Counted from the first letter of the stretch, positions 28,901-40,725 are shown. The stretch is DNA of 64,000 nt from Isoetes taiwanensis (GCA_021234155.1 JAJEKV010000062.1:4960497-5024496); one strand, 5' to 3'. Notes: generated by a model from the letters alone, not told the origin. Program-made: numbers and translations.

Positions 28901-31078
28901 GCGGACGTCTTTTGCCTGATCCCATCTCGGTGAACTCGACCGAGTTCATCTGGAGAAGATCGCCGCCCTCGAGTCCGCCACGGCGCCCGCATGGTTTCCC
29001 CGATGGTGTGTCACTCACCGACCCGCAGTCCATGCACCTCGTCTCCGCCTCGCTTTGAACACATGCCCTCGCAGATGCCACTGTCTATAGTCCTGTCCGG
29101 GTTCTCGCATCAGCCTTCAACTCCGTCCACGAGCCGCTCATTCACAGAGTTTCATCGCCGAGCCAACCGATCTCGCGTTATTACTCCACCTCTGCGAGTT
29201 ATTTGAATCATCGCAACATCTACGACCCTTGTCTCAGTCATCGACTGGCGTTTGTGAAGTCCTTTTCCTTCGCTGACCGGATTAACGCCTGAACACACCG
29301 CTCATTTGCACACAGACGCCGTATTGTCGACTCGTTATCTTCATGGCTCACAGCCGAACATGACCGTTTCCACAACCGATGAATGACTGGCCTGTTACTT
29401 ATGAAATCCCCATCTCCGCCGCCTCCCACAGTTCAGCAAACCACCGGCACCAACCTTGAATCAACGCCGGCCGGGCAGTATTCTGCCAGTACCCAATTAT
29501 TTCACGTCTGACTGGCCCCGGCGATTTCATCTCAACATCGACCATTCCCAGGCCTAAGCAAGCCAGAGCTCCCCGATATCGTTATATCAACGATCCACTC
29601 TGGCTTTCACCAGCCCGATGGCGGACACAGCGTCGGCCTCCCACCTTCTCCGGAACACCGCGCCTGGTCACATGATACCATCATGGATGGTGATGGCCTT
29701 CCTGTCGAGTCACGGAGGTTTCATCTCCTCCTGTCGCAGCTTGATCACAGCGCGGGGTTTCGATGCCTGTCGATATTCCCACGGTCAACCGTTTCCACAG
29801 CCTCTTCCTCATTTCTTCGAGGACCGGCCATCGCCTGAGCCCGCCCCTCCAGCCAGGCTTCATCCAAATACTCTGTTTTTCCTCATGCTTCCATAATGTC
29901 GCTGAATGGCCCATAAAGAGTCGGCCCAGATTACAAGTTCACGAGCCTCCATTTCACACCGCCTGCTCTTGCATGGCCTCCTGTCCTCCGAGCTCCCTCA
30001 AGACCCATGGCCTGATCCTTTCAGTCCATCGATTGGCTTGACTACCTCTGACTGAGTCGCCAACCCCCCATGGCTCATCTGCATTGCCGCGCCGCCATCC
30101 TGGGACACAGAGCTCCCGAGTCCGATGAATCCTTTGCACATTTAGACGCCCACTGTTGAATCCCCAGACGATCGCATCATGGCGTAGCCTTTATAAGCCT
30201 TCAGAATGGTGCGAAGATTGAATGCCTTTGCAAATTTCAGTCAGGGTCCAGTTCCCGAGTTGGCAGCCCGACAGGGTTCGTCGCAAGTGAGTCCGCATTT
30301 TATCGATATTTTGGTACCGTACCCTATCACTGGCGAGCACCAATCGACAGCATATCGACGACGGCAGTCTGAGTCCAGGCCTCGGTCCCGATCCCCGATG
30401 ATCATCGGTTTTCATCGGTGATTCCAGTATCGACCGCATAGGGCTCCAATAGAGAAACATGAAATGACGAAACCGGAACAATCGAGATCGGTCGTTATAT
30501 TGACTCCGCCGCGATCCGGCGACCGCTATTTGAGCAGCTCGTTGTGAGCGGAGCGTGAACCCCACAGTTGGCAACAACGTGAACTTGTGAGCTCGCCGAC
30601 ACAATTGAAGATACCGCTGATATGCTTCCGCAGCTCTATGATGATGTTCGAAGATCCGATTGAGTTGCGCCTCGAAGCTGCCGAGACGGGTATCAGATTG
30701 ATCGAATATCGCCAAATGAACTGCCGAGATGTCGGCCAGAAGCCAGAAAGAACGGAGTTCCGCCGCTGAAAGATGTAACGAAAGGCAACCGCCCAGTGAA
30801 GATACCACCCAATCATCCGGTAATCGATAGCTAATTCGTCATTGCGCCGAGAGTTCCGACATCACCGCCTACCGATGATGACCGATATGAACGACGATAT
30901 GCATTGTCTTCTAGCGTCGCTTCCAAATATTTAATCGTGTTCACGACGCCGACGAGCAGAGCCGCAACCGCGTTCACCATTGACGAAGAAAGAAGATCAC
31001 AGCCCTTTTCATCGGTGATGATGACGCCAGGTTAATGGAGCCATCTTAGAAACGATCAACAACAACCATGATGGCATC
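22870..31078. other. GC-shifted, heavily altered mirror of 31.2-41.4 kb
   Basis: By eye about half G+C, with a bacterial look, many short frames and no recognisable gene. It aligns to the reverse complement of the right arm. For example 23,107-23,124 reads GCCGTTAATGCCAGTGGT where the mirror (41,106-41,123) reads GCCGTTAATGTTAGTGGT. Longer collinear matches: 23,525-23,680 with about 40,390-40,565; 27,500-27,745 with 35,220-35,475; 29,870-29,914 with 32,497-32,540. Differences are mainly A or T in the right arm replaced by G or C here, plus losses: 8.2 kb here against about 10.2 kb. It therefore holds only a distorted image of the transposon fossils and Helitron zone. None of its frames, including the 205-codon one at 30,191-30,808, should be called a gene. 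Confidence 0.9.
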
Positions 31079-31176
31079 TTCCTCATGCCTCTTCGTACCA
31101 ACGCCAAGCACTTTACGGGATCTTGAAGAGCATTTCATAGACTTTATTCCAAGGTAATTGCCAGCCTCTCGAGGTT
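31079..31176. other. Fold point (loop) of the palindrome
   Basis: A 98-base stretch between two 40-base arms, 31,039-31,078 and 31,177-31,216, that are reverse complements with only a few differences. Pairing continues outwards on both sides. The fold lies inside an integrase-like coding stretch of a Ty3/gypsy fossil, which therefore reads away from the fold on both sides. Confidence 0.85.
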
Positions 31177-32150
31177 GATGCCATCATGGTTGTTGTTGAT
31201 CGCTTTCAAGATGGCTCATTTTATTCCCTCGCAACGCTATCATCACCAAAGGAGGGAACAACTGATCTTCAGAAGTAGTCGACTTTACTATTAACTGGTA
31301 TCACACGATCGCGGGACCACAGCCTGTCAGCAGGTTTTTGAAGCGGCTCAGAGTTATATCATCACAAGATCCGTCATCATCCGTAGCAAGAGCAATCGAC
31401 CACAATATTTGAGGTGCTTTATCATTACCAGCAGGATGATTGGGTCGATTATCTTCCACTAATGAGTTTATTTATACACCCAAGAGAATAGATGCTTCCA
31501 ACGCTGCACTCCATTCTTTCTAAACTCGCGCATCCTACCGTCTCAACGTCACTGGCAAAGTGACTCGATCATCCCAGTGCCGAAGTCTCGACTTGAGAAA
31601 CTCCAGTTTCAACTGATCTTCAGCGATCATCTTCACCGAGCATGTGAACGCTTATCAACATTATGCTAATTTGTACTCCAGAAGCTCCTAAGTTTCACGC
31701 TAGACCTTGGCTGGCTTTCAGGGACCTCCCGCCACGTCCCCTCAATAAGCTCGATTATCGTCAGCTTTGGTCCTTACCCATCACGGCTCAGATCAGCACA
31801 TAGCATTCCTGCTCGAGCTCCTCCGCCTGTCTCTAAGCTTCATCCAAGATTTCATGTTTCATTGGAGCCCCATAGGCCAATAATACTTCCTCAGACGCTT
31901 ACCACCACCAAAAAAGAGAAATTGATGACGGGAGTCGGTGTCTCGAGAGATTTTGACTCCAAGTTTCTTCTCGGCTGATTGTGCCACTGTCGATTGGAAG
32001 GTTACCGCCATGATAGAACCCGAGAGCCCCGCCAAGAATCCGAGTAATGCTCCCGATAAATTGCTAAGTTTCACCGACGCACTGATGTCAAGTTTGAGTA
32101 TCTGTTCAGGACTCAGTCGGTTGCCTAAGAAATTTGCAAAGGCATTCAAA
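31107..32150 (+). mobile_element. Ty3/gypsy fossil: integrase core to pol tail
   Basis: Fragment of a Ty3/gypsy (chromovirus-like) polyprotein reading away from the fold. Visible pieces are the start of the integrase catalytic core (DAIMVVVDRF, 31,177-31,206), the later core with its 'DDWVDYLP'-type stretch near 31,430-31,460, a GPY/F-like region near 31,690-31,790, and the family's conserved pol-end segment near 31,825-31,872. A weak chromodomain-like tail may follow to about 32,080. Gag, protease and reverse transcriptase are absent, cut off by the fold. No LTR is visible. The piece is broken in many places (roughly ten or more) and is unable to code. Its mirror image lies at 30,200-31,078. 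Confidence 0.75.
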
Positions 32151-32199
32151 TACCACTATGTTCTAGAGAACATAAAACACATATGATGCGCCATTCTAC

Positions 32200-35100
32200 A
32201 GTTGCAGCAGGCAACAAGACAAATTTAGAAATGTACAAAGGAGTCGATCTCCCTGTGCTCTATGCTGTCCCCAAGTTGAGCTTAACGCAATGTCGTAGAT
32301 GCAGGGTACATAGAAGGCTAAACGATGAAATCGGCTATTGGGGTCAAAGCCATCAATCCTCGCTTATCGTGTTTAATCTAAAGGCCACGCTTGCAAGGCT
32401 CAGGACACTAGGAAAGTTCATACAAAGCAAACAATTATGAAAAATGGAAGAGCTCATGAGCTTATAGTCCTAGGCCAGCAAGCTCGGCTCTTGCTAGAGC
32501 CCCATTCAACGGCAACTATGGGAAGCATGAGAAAAAACAAATGACATTTAAGGATAAGCAAACAAGGAGGGGCCTAACTCTTCAAAGACTGCAGAAAAGT
32601 GTCCCTCCAGCGACCCAAAGGAAATGAGGAAAGAATGTATAGAGAAACAGTTGTGTGTCAGGTGCTTCCAGCCTGGGCACATCAAATTTGCCCCTTTGTT
32701 ATGAATGCGGCACTTGCAGAACTAGGAGGATGGGAAACCCCTCCCGAGGACGATGACTGTGAGGCCCGCCCAATCAGTATCCATGGATGAGTGCTGCATA
32801 TTAGCAATTGATCTCGTAAAATGCAGAGAGCCAGATAATGTGATATCCACCATCAAGAAGGTAAAGCCAAGTCGCTCATTGTTCTCTTTGATATGGGGAG
32901 CTCCCATAACTTTGCTTCTAGAATGGTCTAAATGTTGAAGATGAAAAATCCTTCTGGACGTAATCCAAGGCTGCTGGTATTAGCAAGGGAGCAAAACGCA
33001 TACACGGCAGAAAAAGGGTTAATTTTAAAATTGAGCTGCCGTGGGACATAGATATGGGGAGCAGAAATAATGGAGATGGGAAAATAAGATTTCCATAATA
33101 GAAATGGAATACTTGGAGCCCAAAGAGTCATTCATCTCCGTTGTGGGAATGTAAAGGTCATATTCAATTTTACACCTAATGGAAAGACCATAGAGATAGC
33201 AGGTGAAGTGGTTACCCCAATAATGCAATGCATGTCTAGTAAGAAATTACTTAAATGTATAAAGAGAGAACAGGTAGCCTACATTTTCAAAATAGGCGCT
33301 TGGTACAGAACTTGCCAAGGAAAAGAAGATAAGACCTTCAAAGAATCGCCTAAGCCGCTGGCTAAGTTAATAAAGGAATTCATCGATATTTTTCCTGATG
33401 AGTTCAAATAGCTTTCACCCTATAGGGGAGTAGAGTATGAAATAGCACTTGAATCAGGGACGAAGCCAACCAGTAAAGCTTCCTATAGAATGACAACTCA
33501 TGGACTAACGGAGTTGAAGAAACAATTACAAGAACTTTTGGACTTAGGGTTTATAAGACTTAGTATCTCTCCATTCGGGGCACCAATACTGTTTGTTAAA
33601 ACGAAAGGCGGGAGTTTGAGAATGTGCATAGACTACCGTCAATTGAACAAGCACACCATCAAGAATAAGTATGCCCGGCCTAGAGTGGACGATTTAATGG
33701 ACTAACTCCAAGGGGCGACAGTCTTCTCCAAGATAGACCTCAGGTCAGGTTTTCACCAGATCAGGATCAAGGCAAAAGACATCCACAAGACTGCCTTCAG
33801 GATGAGGTATGGCCACTATGAATTTACAGTCATGCCACTTGGACTATCCAATGCCCCAGCAACATTCATGAGACTTATGAATGATATAATCCGAGAGTTT
33901 CTCGATGAATTTGTCATCATATTTTTCAATGACATTCTAATATACAATAAAACTCTGGAAGAGCACATCAAACACTTGAGGTGAGCCTTAGAGAAGCTAA
34001 GAAGACATAAGCTATATGCAAAGTTGAGCAAGTGTCACTTTGCGACAACCAGAGTTGAGTATTTGGGGCATGTCAGAAGGAATCTCAACAGATCCAACAA
34101 AGATTCAAGCAGTAATAGAATGGCCAGCTCCGAAAAATGTGCATGAAGTAAGAAGCTTTCTTGGCTTGGCAGGCTATTACAAAAAAGTTGTCAAGAACTT
34201 TGCCAAAGTAGCCGCATCATTGACCGACTTTACAAGGGGGAAGATTAAAGACGGGCCAAAACATTGGCAAAATAAAGCGCAGCACAGTTTTGACAAACTA
34301 AAGGAGGCCTTGACAACATACTCAGTCTTAACATTGCCAGATCCACAAAAAGACAAGTTGGTAGCAATGGATGCAAGCAAAAGTGCAACCAGAGCCGTTT
34401 TAATATAAGAAGACAGAGTAGTCGCATATAACTCTAAGAAAATGAACGAGGCCGCTGAAACGCGCTATCCAACTGTTGTCAGAGCCCTGAAGATCTGGAG
34501 ACACTATCTATAGGGAAGAAGATTCCAACTAAATACAGACCATCAAAGTCTCCAATACATTTTCACCCAACCACATCTCAATTTGAGACAGAGAAGATGG
34601 ATAGAGTTTCTGGAAGAGTACAATCTTGAAATCAGGACAAACTAGGTAAAGCTAACGTAGTTGTTGATGCCCTTTCAAGGCATCCCTTCACCCCAAGAGT
34701 CCATTGTAATGCCATATCAACACTCACCAGTGAGTTTGCAAGAATATTGAGGAGACCTTGCCAACAGATAAAGACTTCCAAGAAGTATGGGAAAGCCTCT
34801 CTAAGGAGGCAAGAACAGATAAGGAAAGAGAGACCTTCAAGAACTTTAAGAAAGAGGGTAAACTCCTATGTCATAAGGATAAGTTATGTGTGCCTGAGAG
34901 GAAGTTGATACTCCACAACACGCATAACAGTCCAATTGCCGGCCACGCAGGTTTTATGAAGACATACTTCAAAATCAGAAGTAGCTACTATTGGCTAGGC
35001 ATGAAGAAGCAAATTGCAAGGTACATTAGAGAGTGCTAGATATGTCTGCAGACGAAAGCAGAGCAACTTCGAATTCCTGGAGTCTTGCAATCTCTGCCAG

Positions 35101-38100
35101 TTTCGAACGCCAAATGGGAAGTGGTGAGCATGGACTTCATAACAGGACTGTCAAGACAACAATGAGAGCATGATGCCTTAATGGTAGTCATAAACAAATT
35201 GTCCAAAATAGCTCATTTTATGCCATGTAAAACTACTGATACAACTTTGGATACGGCAACGCATTTCGCTAAGGAGATTTTAAGACTCCACGGAATGCCA
35301 AGAGAGATCATCTCCGATAGGGACCCCAAGTTCATAAGTGCCTTTTGGCAAGACTTGTTCACCACCATCAGCACCAAACTCTCTATGAGTTCGGTATATC
35401 ATCCCCAAACAGATGGACAGACGGAGCGCACTAATCGCATCTTGGAATATATGTTAAGGACATATGTATGGAATAAGCAGTCAAAATGGGGTGACTATCT
35501 CCACTTGGTTGAATGTTCCTACAACAATACCAAGCAGGAATCATCACAGATGTCCCCCTTCATGATCAATTATGGCTATCAAAGGCCTCATCTGATACTT
35601 AGCACAACCCAAAGGTCAAAAGTAGAAGTGTCTCAACTGACATGTTAGCAAATATGCAAGAGTTGATTGATGAAGTGCGAGATATATTCTCGGTCGTAAG
35701 AAGTCGTAAAACATTAGCGTATGCTACGATCCGTAAGGGAGTTCCAAGTAAACAACAACATCGCTACTTTTAAGATAAAAGTCAAACAAGCAAAGTCCGA
35801 TTGGCAAGCCATGCAAGAAGCTTGCTCCCCAAGATGGGGTGGACCTTTAAAATAATCAAAGAGTAGGAGAGACTGCCTTCCTTGCTTGCAATTTACTTGC
35901 CTCATCTCAAAATCCATAATGTTTTCCACGTAAGTCTCCTGAAAAAGCATACTCCAAATCCGGAGGAGGTATTGGATACTCCAACTCTGTTGGAATTAAC
36001 CAATGAACAACTTGAGATTGTTCCAGAAGTTCTTCTTCAAAGAGCATATAAGAAGACAAGAAGATCTCAATTTACCGAATACTTAGTTAAGTGGACGCGC
36101 TTACCTGTGGAAGATGCCACATGGGTACTACAAACAGATCTGGAGAAGCAGTACCCACAATTCTGGGAGCAATGCAAAGGACGTCTCATCACTGAGTTAG
36201 ACGACACCAACACCATAGATGTGTGGAAGGTAGATTAACAGCCTACTTCCGACGCTACAGAAATAGACAACCTGGATGATAGGAAAACACCTCTTGTCTA
36301 TGACCATTATAGGGAAGAAGCCACCCCCTATGCCAAGGGTGACAACAGATGTAGGCATTAGACATCATCTTAGCCATGATATGGTGCTGTCTCCACGGCC
36401 ACGATGGAAGAAGCATCATCTTTCTACGTCGGGAGATTAGCCTTGCATACATACCTAGTTAATTAAAAAGGGTGGTTCCCTAAAACCAACTACATCAAAT
36501 AAACAAATGACTAATAAGTGTGGCTTACAGGCCAATAAACTCGAGGAGTCGGCTGGAAGTCGCACTGGAAGACTTGTGGCAATAAATGTTATGTGACGTT
36601 CCAAGATAATATACGGTATGAATCCATATTATAATCGCCATCACCAGTACATATGTCGACGCTACAACATGTATAATTTAGTCAGATAATGACACCCATG
36701 GGTGCGCAACCCTAGACCCAATATATCCACGCTTATAGTATGTAAATATATATGCTATAACTCACATGGCACAACCCATGGCCCCGACTTTTCCTTCAAC
36801 CCCAAAAAGAGTGTACTCCTAAAAAGATACCCCTTCTATAAAGTGGGGAGGAACCCAAAACGCCCCACCTTTGGGAGCATCGAGATTGGAGCCAACAACG
36901 CCTTTGACACCGCAAATCGAGATTCGAGCCCGTCAGCCGCCATCACCGACCTTTTGAGATCGACCGCCTATAGCTTCAAATTTTTATCTTCGCCACAAGA
37001 AGCTCGGCCAGCCAAGACTCACCTTCTACAATTTCCAAATGACAAATGCTAGCCATGGATGTCTTCGAGGGAATGCCCAGCCATGGATTCGAGGGTACAT
37101 CTCCGGCAAGGTTCATTCATACATAATGTAGATAAGTTATTGCCCATTCTTGGCCTTTATCCGATAGACGCCAAGAACCGACTCAATGAACCCTAAATCA
37201 TGTATGTTTAGATAGATTCTATGATATTATGATACTTTGATTCATTTTATCTTGATGGATGATCCGGTCAAGATTCCTCAGACATTGGGAAGGGGGTAGA
37301 GACCGCATTTTGTAGAATGATGATTCTAGTTAGCCCATTTAAATCCTAATTAAATGCAACTGCATAAGAGCCCGCCACGCTGGATGGAGGCCAAATGAAC
37401 GACAAGGGGAAAGGGGTCCGGGATGGCGCTTGATCCTCCGGTATGTAAACCTACTGGGAAACACCTGACTAGGCCTAATACCTCATGCAACGATGTGGCT
37501 CTAGTATGGGCTCGACACTCCTTGGGTGGTGAGGCCACCTTAAATGGGGTTGAAGTCATATACGAGCAAGCTGGCCAAGTCTCACTGGCTATTGGCATGT
37601 GTCCTCGGAGGAGAGAGCGATCTCCTCCCTCGCCTCATCTGGATCGAAGATGCAACCTAGGAGTAGCCCTTTGGCAATGCCCCCCTAGCTGCTACTGGGC
37701 CCCAATCCCAAGACTTATCAACCTATCTGCAAAGGAGAGGCGGATGGAATGGACTACCACTGACCATGTTCTATGCCAGCCAAATCCATTGCCATGCTGC
37801 ATTGACCTCTGGACACCCCAAGCCGTCAGTCATACCATAAGTCTGAGCTTTGAGTAGAATTTGCCATCGTTATCGAAGTTGTTATGATGTTATCTCATGT
37901 TGTTATGGTGAACTCCACCCCTTGAGGTGGATATATGTATTCTTTGTTGTTATGTACTTATATTGTATGTTTCCGCATTGCTAGGTGGATCCCGAGGGAG
38001 ACGGGATGAATGACACGTGCAGTCCTCCCACGTAGGATTCCAGCTCACCATCAGGAATTCCATGTCAGACGGGCGACCCCTCGATGGTAGTATGGCCAAA

Positions 38101-38160
38101 GAGGGGGAATCTCCAGTTCTTATACGATGGGAGCATCGTATATTAGCTGGGGACGTCAAC
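32200..38160 (+). mobile_element. Ty3/gypsy chromovirus fossil
   Basis: Domains in order: gag end with a zinc-knuckle-like stretch (near 32,655-32,720); aspartic protease (near 32,875-32,935); reverse transcriptase (33,480-34,080, including [19 protein letters not shown] and [20 protein letters not shown]); RNase H (about 34,240-34,680); integrase zinc-binding region (34,910-35,040) and catalytic core (35,140-35,640, with ISDRDPKFISAFWQ and VYHPQTDGQTERTNR); chromodomain (about 36,010-36,230, with EYLVKWTRLPVEDATWVLQ). The non-coding tail 36,480-38,160, with a TATA-like 'tataaagtgg' at 36,837, probably includes the 3' LTR, but no 5' LTR is seen before 32,200, where the other gypsy fragment abuts, so LTR ages cannot be compared. 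The element is broken, with about ten interruptions; domain conservation suggests moderate age. Its distorted mirror lies at about 25.9-30.2 kb. Confidence 0.85.
36480..38160 (+). repeat. Probable 3' LTR and untranslated tail of the gypsy fossil
   Basis: Long non-coding stretch after the chromodomain with a TATA-like box and no protein similarity. The right border is placed where the sequence changes character near 38,160 ('ggggacgtcaaca' followed by AT-rich DNA). Without a second LTR in this arm the borders are uncertain. The 144-codon frame at 37,423-37,857 lies inside it and is not supported as a gene. Confidence 0.4.
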
Positions 38161-39068
38161 AATCATAAGAAAATTAACATCAGTAGCTTTTGGTATACTA
38201 AAGGAAAATTCACAAAACCAGAGTTAAAATTCTACCATTGACATTCTTGAGAGTTTCTGTTTTGATCACAAGTCTGAGCTAGAATAATGACCAGAATAAG
38301 AAGGTAACTTTAACTTTTTCCAAGTAATAATGCTTATTAAGGAATTGTGTCCTTGGCCTCACTGTCTCATACAAAAATGCAAGACGCATTGAAATATCAG
38401 GACACCTTCATTTTACAACTTCCCCCCTTTCCCCCTCCCAACCTGATATGACACAGATCCAGACTATACAATTTGCAAATCAAGTGCTGAGATATATGCC
38501 ATGTCATATGGGGGCGGTAAAATGAAGTCTCAATTCTGCAATGTACCAACGCATGCCTAGTATCCTCTGCTTTTGTGACAAATAACAGAATGGCAATGCA
38601 AATAGCAGAATAGCCAGAGAATGCAATCGCTGGTAGCAAAATGACGAATAAGGAATACGAATGCAAATGCAGTCGCTGATATGAATGGTTGATAAAATGC
38701 AATCCTCGGAGGATATAATTCGAATAGTTGATACAACCTAGTAGCCTTATAGGAGTTTCGAGCAACAAACTGGTCATCTAAACTGCCGAAGTTAAAGGTA
38801 TTATACCCGAACCTAACCACATTGGGTGCCAAATTTCAAACCTATAGGTTCGAGAAAGTTTTCAAGAGTAAATTTTTTAAGGGGATCTCCTCTAATGTAT
38901 ATATGCTCTTGCTACGCTTCAAATGTTTGATCATTATATTGCAACTCAACAATGATAAGCAATTTGATAGTATCAATCCCTTAAGGCATTGCCAAACCGC
39001 TTTATTTTCTTCATCTTCTCTCACATCTGCCCTCTTTAGAAAACCATCTCTCACCCCAAGCCTACATT
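38161..39068. other. Non-coding DNA between gypsy fossil and Helitron zone
   Basis: No gene recognised. Several overlapping frames on both strands (38,397-38,832, 38,822-39,087) lack any similarity and are not conserved in the mirror. Confidence 0.45.
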
Positions 39069-39349
39069 CAATATACTGAATTAGCATCTATGGTTGCAAA
39101 AGCAAATGTCCATGATGTGACATGACATGCATGCTATGTATCTGAGGCTTTTTTTTTTTGAAGGACGAAAGTTCTATTAAATAAAAGAAAAAGTACACTA
39201 GTTGAGACATTTGTTGAAAACTTACGATATGGAAACAAGATGATGAGCAATGAAATTTGAAGTAAGCTACTAGTTCTAGGTATTTTCTTCACGCTTTTCC
39301 ATCATAAAACTATATACTAAGTTATGTTGCGGTGCAAATTAAAGATATA
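39069..39349 (+). repeat. Direct repeat, copy 1 (281 bases)
   Basis: From 'caatatactgaattagcatc' to 'aaagatata'. It is nearly identical to 40,361-40,638. It ends exactly where the Helitron-type CTAG terminus begins. Confidence 0.85.
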
Positions 39350-39379
39350 CTAGTAAACGTGTGCCCGGCGTTGCCGGGC
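39350..39379 (-). mobile_element. Helitron-type 3' terminus
   Basis: Read on the minus strand: a perfect 7-base stem with a 3-base loop (GCCCGGC AAC GCCGGGC, 39,363-39,379), then 9 bases, then CTAG (39,350-39,353), which is the layout of Helitron 3' ends (GC-rich hairpin about ten bases before CTRR). The flanking base fits the A|T target rule, since the homologous unoccupied position in repeat copy 2 reads 'gatata|ttgg'. The 5' TC end was not located, and no Rep/helicase coding sequence is seen, so this is a non-autonomous element or fragment. Confidence 0.6.
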
Positions 39380-39649
39380 TAATGTCTTGGCATATATTTT
39401 TACTCAGCCTTTAATGTCCATATGTGCAACTTCGACAATAATGTATATTGATATTTGCAAGAATGAATATTATTTATTTTTGTAATTATCTTGTTATTGA
39501 ACTTGTCTATAATCAATGTATTAACTTTGCGTTCATGGATTTTAGTAAAGAAAACAATGCTTTGTAAGGAATGTAGGGGGCAGTTAAATCTACCTTTAAA
39601 GTAAAAAATTTAGAAAAACCGATCCAAAACTTATGCTCAAAATATCACC

Positions 39650-39679
39650 CTAGTAAACGTGTGCTCAGTGTTGCCGCAC
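39650..39679 (-). mobile_element. Second, decayed Helitron-type 3' end
   Basis: Exactly 300 bases from the first: CTAG at 39,650-39,653 followed by 'taaacgtgtg' shared with the first end and an imperfect hairpin remnant at 39,663-39,679. It suggests two related Helitron ends in tandem. Confidence 0.4.
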
Positions 39680-40360
39680 ATAAGTAATAGCATAAATTTA
39701 TATGGGCCTTCAAAAATGGACCTGCTAAAGATTCTATCCAACATGATTATGAAATTCACGACAAAATTTAATTGAATATTACATCATTTTAGATATAAAA
39801 ACTTGCACTTGTGAGTCTTGTACCATAAGTTGCCAATCTTTTGTATTCGAGAGCTTCGTGCATAAAATATAAAGTGATATTTGTAAATTGTAATGCGCTT
39901 TTGATTGTAATGGTGTGGATTGGGGCCATGATCTATAAAGGTTAATTGGTGTATCTATAGTAAGCAAATAGAAGTGTTGTCATTAGGACCCCTCTTAGGT
40001 CAATATAGACATAAAGCATCTCAAAACCTTGCAAGACATGTGCATTATGCACCATCAAGAATGAAGAATTGCATTGCATTTTCTTTCTTCTTTCTCATAC
40101 CAATTCCAACCAGTAACGATTGTGATACCGTTCTGGCCACAAACCATGTGCAATCATCAGCATAATGGCACATGGCATTCACACATCACAAAATAATGAA
40201 CACATCATTATTCTGTACTTATCATAGCATTCTTTATCCTTGCCCATATAGGTTTAGGGATTCAACGCTTATAGTCGTATAAATGCAAAGGAGATGTGGT
40301 ATTGCATATTTAAACATACAAACAAAAGTAAGACTCAAGTAAGACATCAGCAAGCCCATG

Positions 40361-40638
40361 CAATATACTGAATTAGCATCTATAGTTGCAAAAGCAAATG
40401 TCCATGATGTGACATGCCATGCATGCTATGTATCTGAGGCTTTTTTTTGAAGGACGAAAGTTCTATTAAATAAAAGAAAAAGTACACTAGTTGAGACATT
40501 TGTTGAAAACTTATGATATGGAAACAAGATGGTGAGCAATGAAATTTGAAGTAAGCTACTAGTTCTAGGTATTTTCTCCACGCTTTTCCATCATAAAACT
40601 ATATACTAAGTTATGTTGCGGTGCAAACTAAAGATATA
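40361..40638 (+). repeat. Direct repeat, copy 2 (278 bases)
   Basis: Near-identical partner of 39,069-39,349, about 1,290 bases away. It continues past the homologous end point as 'ttggacatgc', without the CTAG terminus, so it may represent the original insertion site. Confidence 0.85.
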
Positions 40639-40725
40639 TTGGACATGCAATTCATGGATTTTATCATACAGTTTAATTTTCACCAACACTCACCAAACCC
40701 CTTGCACCAAGCTTGCCCTACTGCT

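Larger units (their letters stand above)
1742..31078. repeat. Left arm of a window-scale inverted repeat
   Basis: Reads as the reverse complement of 31,177-64,000 over its whole length. Anchors seen directly: 1,742-1,776 with the last 50 bases of the window; GTT repeat 4,451-4,551 with AAC repeat 61,062-61,170; cytochrome b561 exons 7,302-8,580 with 56,850-58,268; tandem array 17,060-20,195 with 44,195-47,520; AT repeat 22,131-22,205 with 42,119-42,201; a 21-base perfect match 30,218-30,238 with 32,129-32,149. The arm is about 3.5 kb shorter than its partner, mostly from small losses, collapse of the GC-rich tandem repeats, and compaction of 22,870-31,078. No transposon is present in one arm and absent from the other. 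Confidence 0.95.

Noticed and set aside
30191-30808. 205-codon minus-strand frame as a gene
   Set aside because: It lies in the GC-shifted mirror; GC enrichment removes stop codons by chance, and the right-arm counterpart has no matching frame.
22870-31078. Bacterial, phage (lambda control DNA) or horizontally acquired segment
   Set aside because: Short words resemble enterobacterial DNA, but no gene or long match could be recognised, and the whole segment aligns in order with the reverse complement of the plant-like right arm.
31859-32186. Overlapping frames of 96 and 82 codons as host genes
   Set aside because: They overlap the tail of the gypsy fragment beside the fold, where sequence quality is doubtful, and match nothing recognisable.
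37423-37857. 144-codon plus-strand frame
   Set aside because: Lies in the probable LTR or untranslated tail of the gypsy fossil and resembles no protein.
39069-40638. Small LTR element (TRIM) with 280-base LTRs
   Set aside because: No primer-binding site or TG...CA ends were seen, and the CTAG-hairpin junction fits a Helitron end better.
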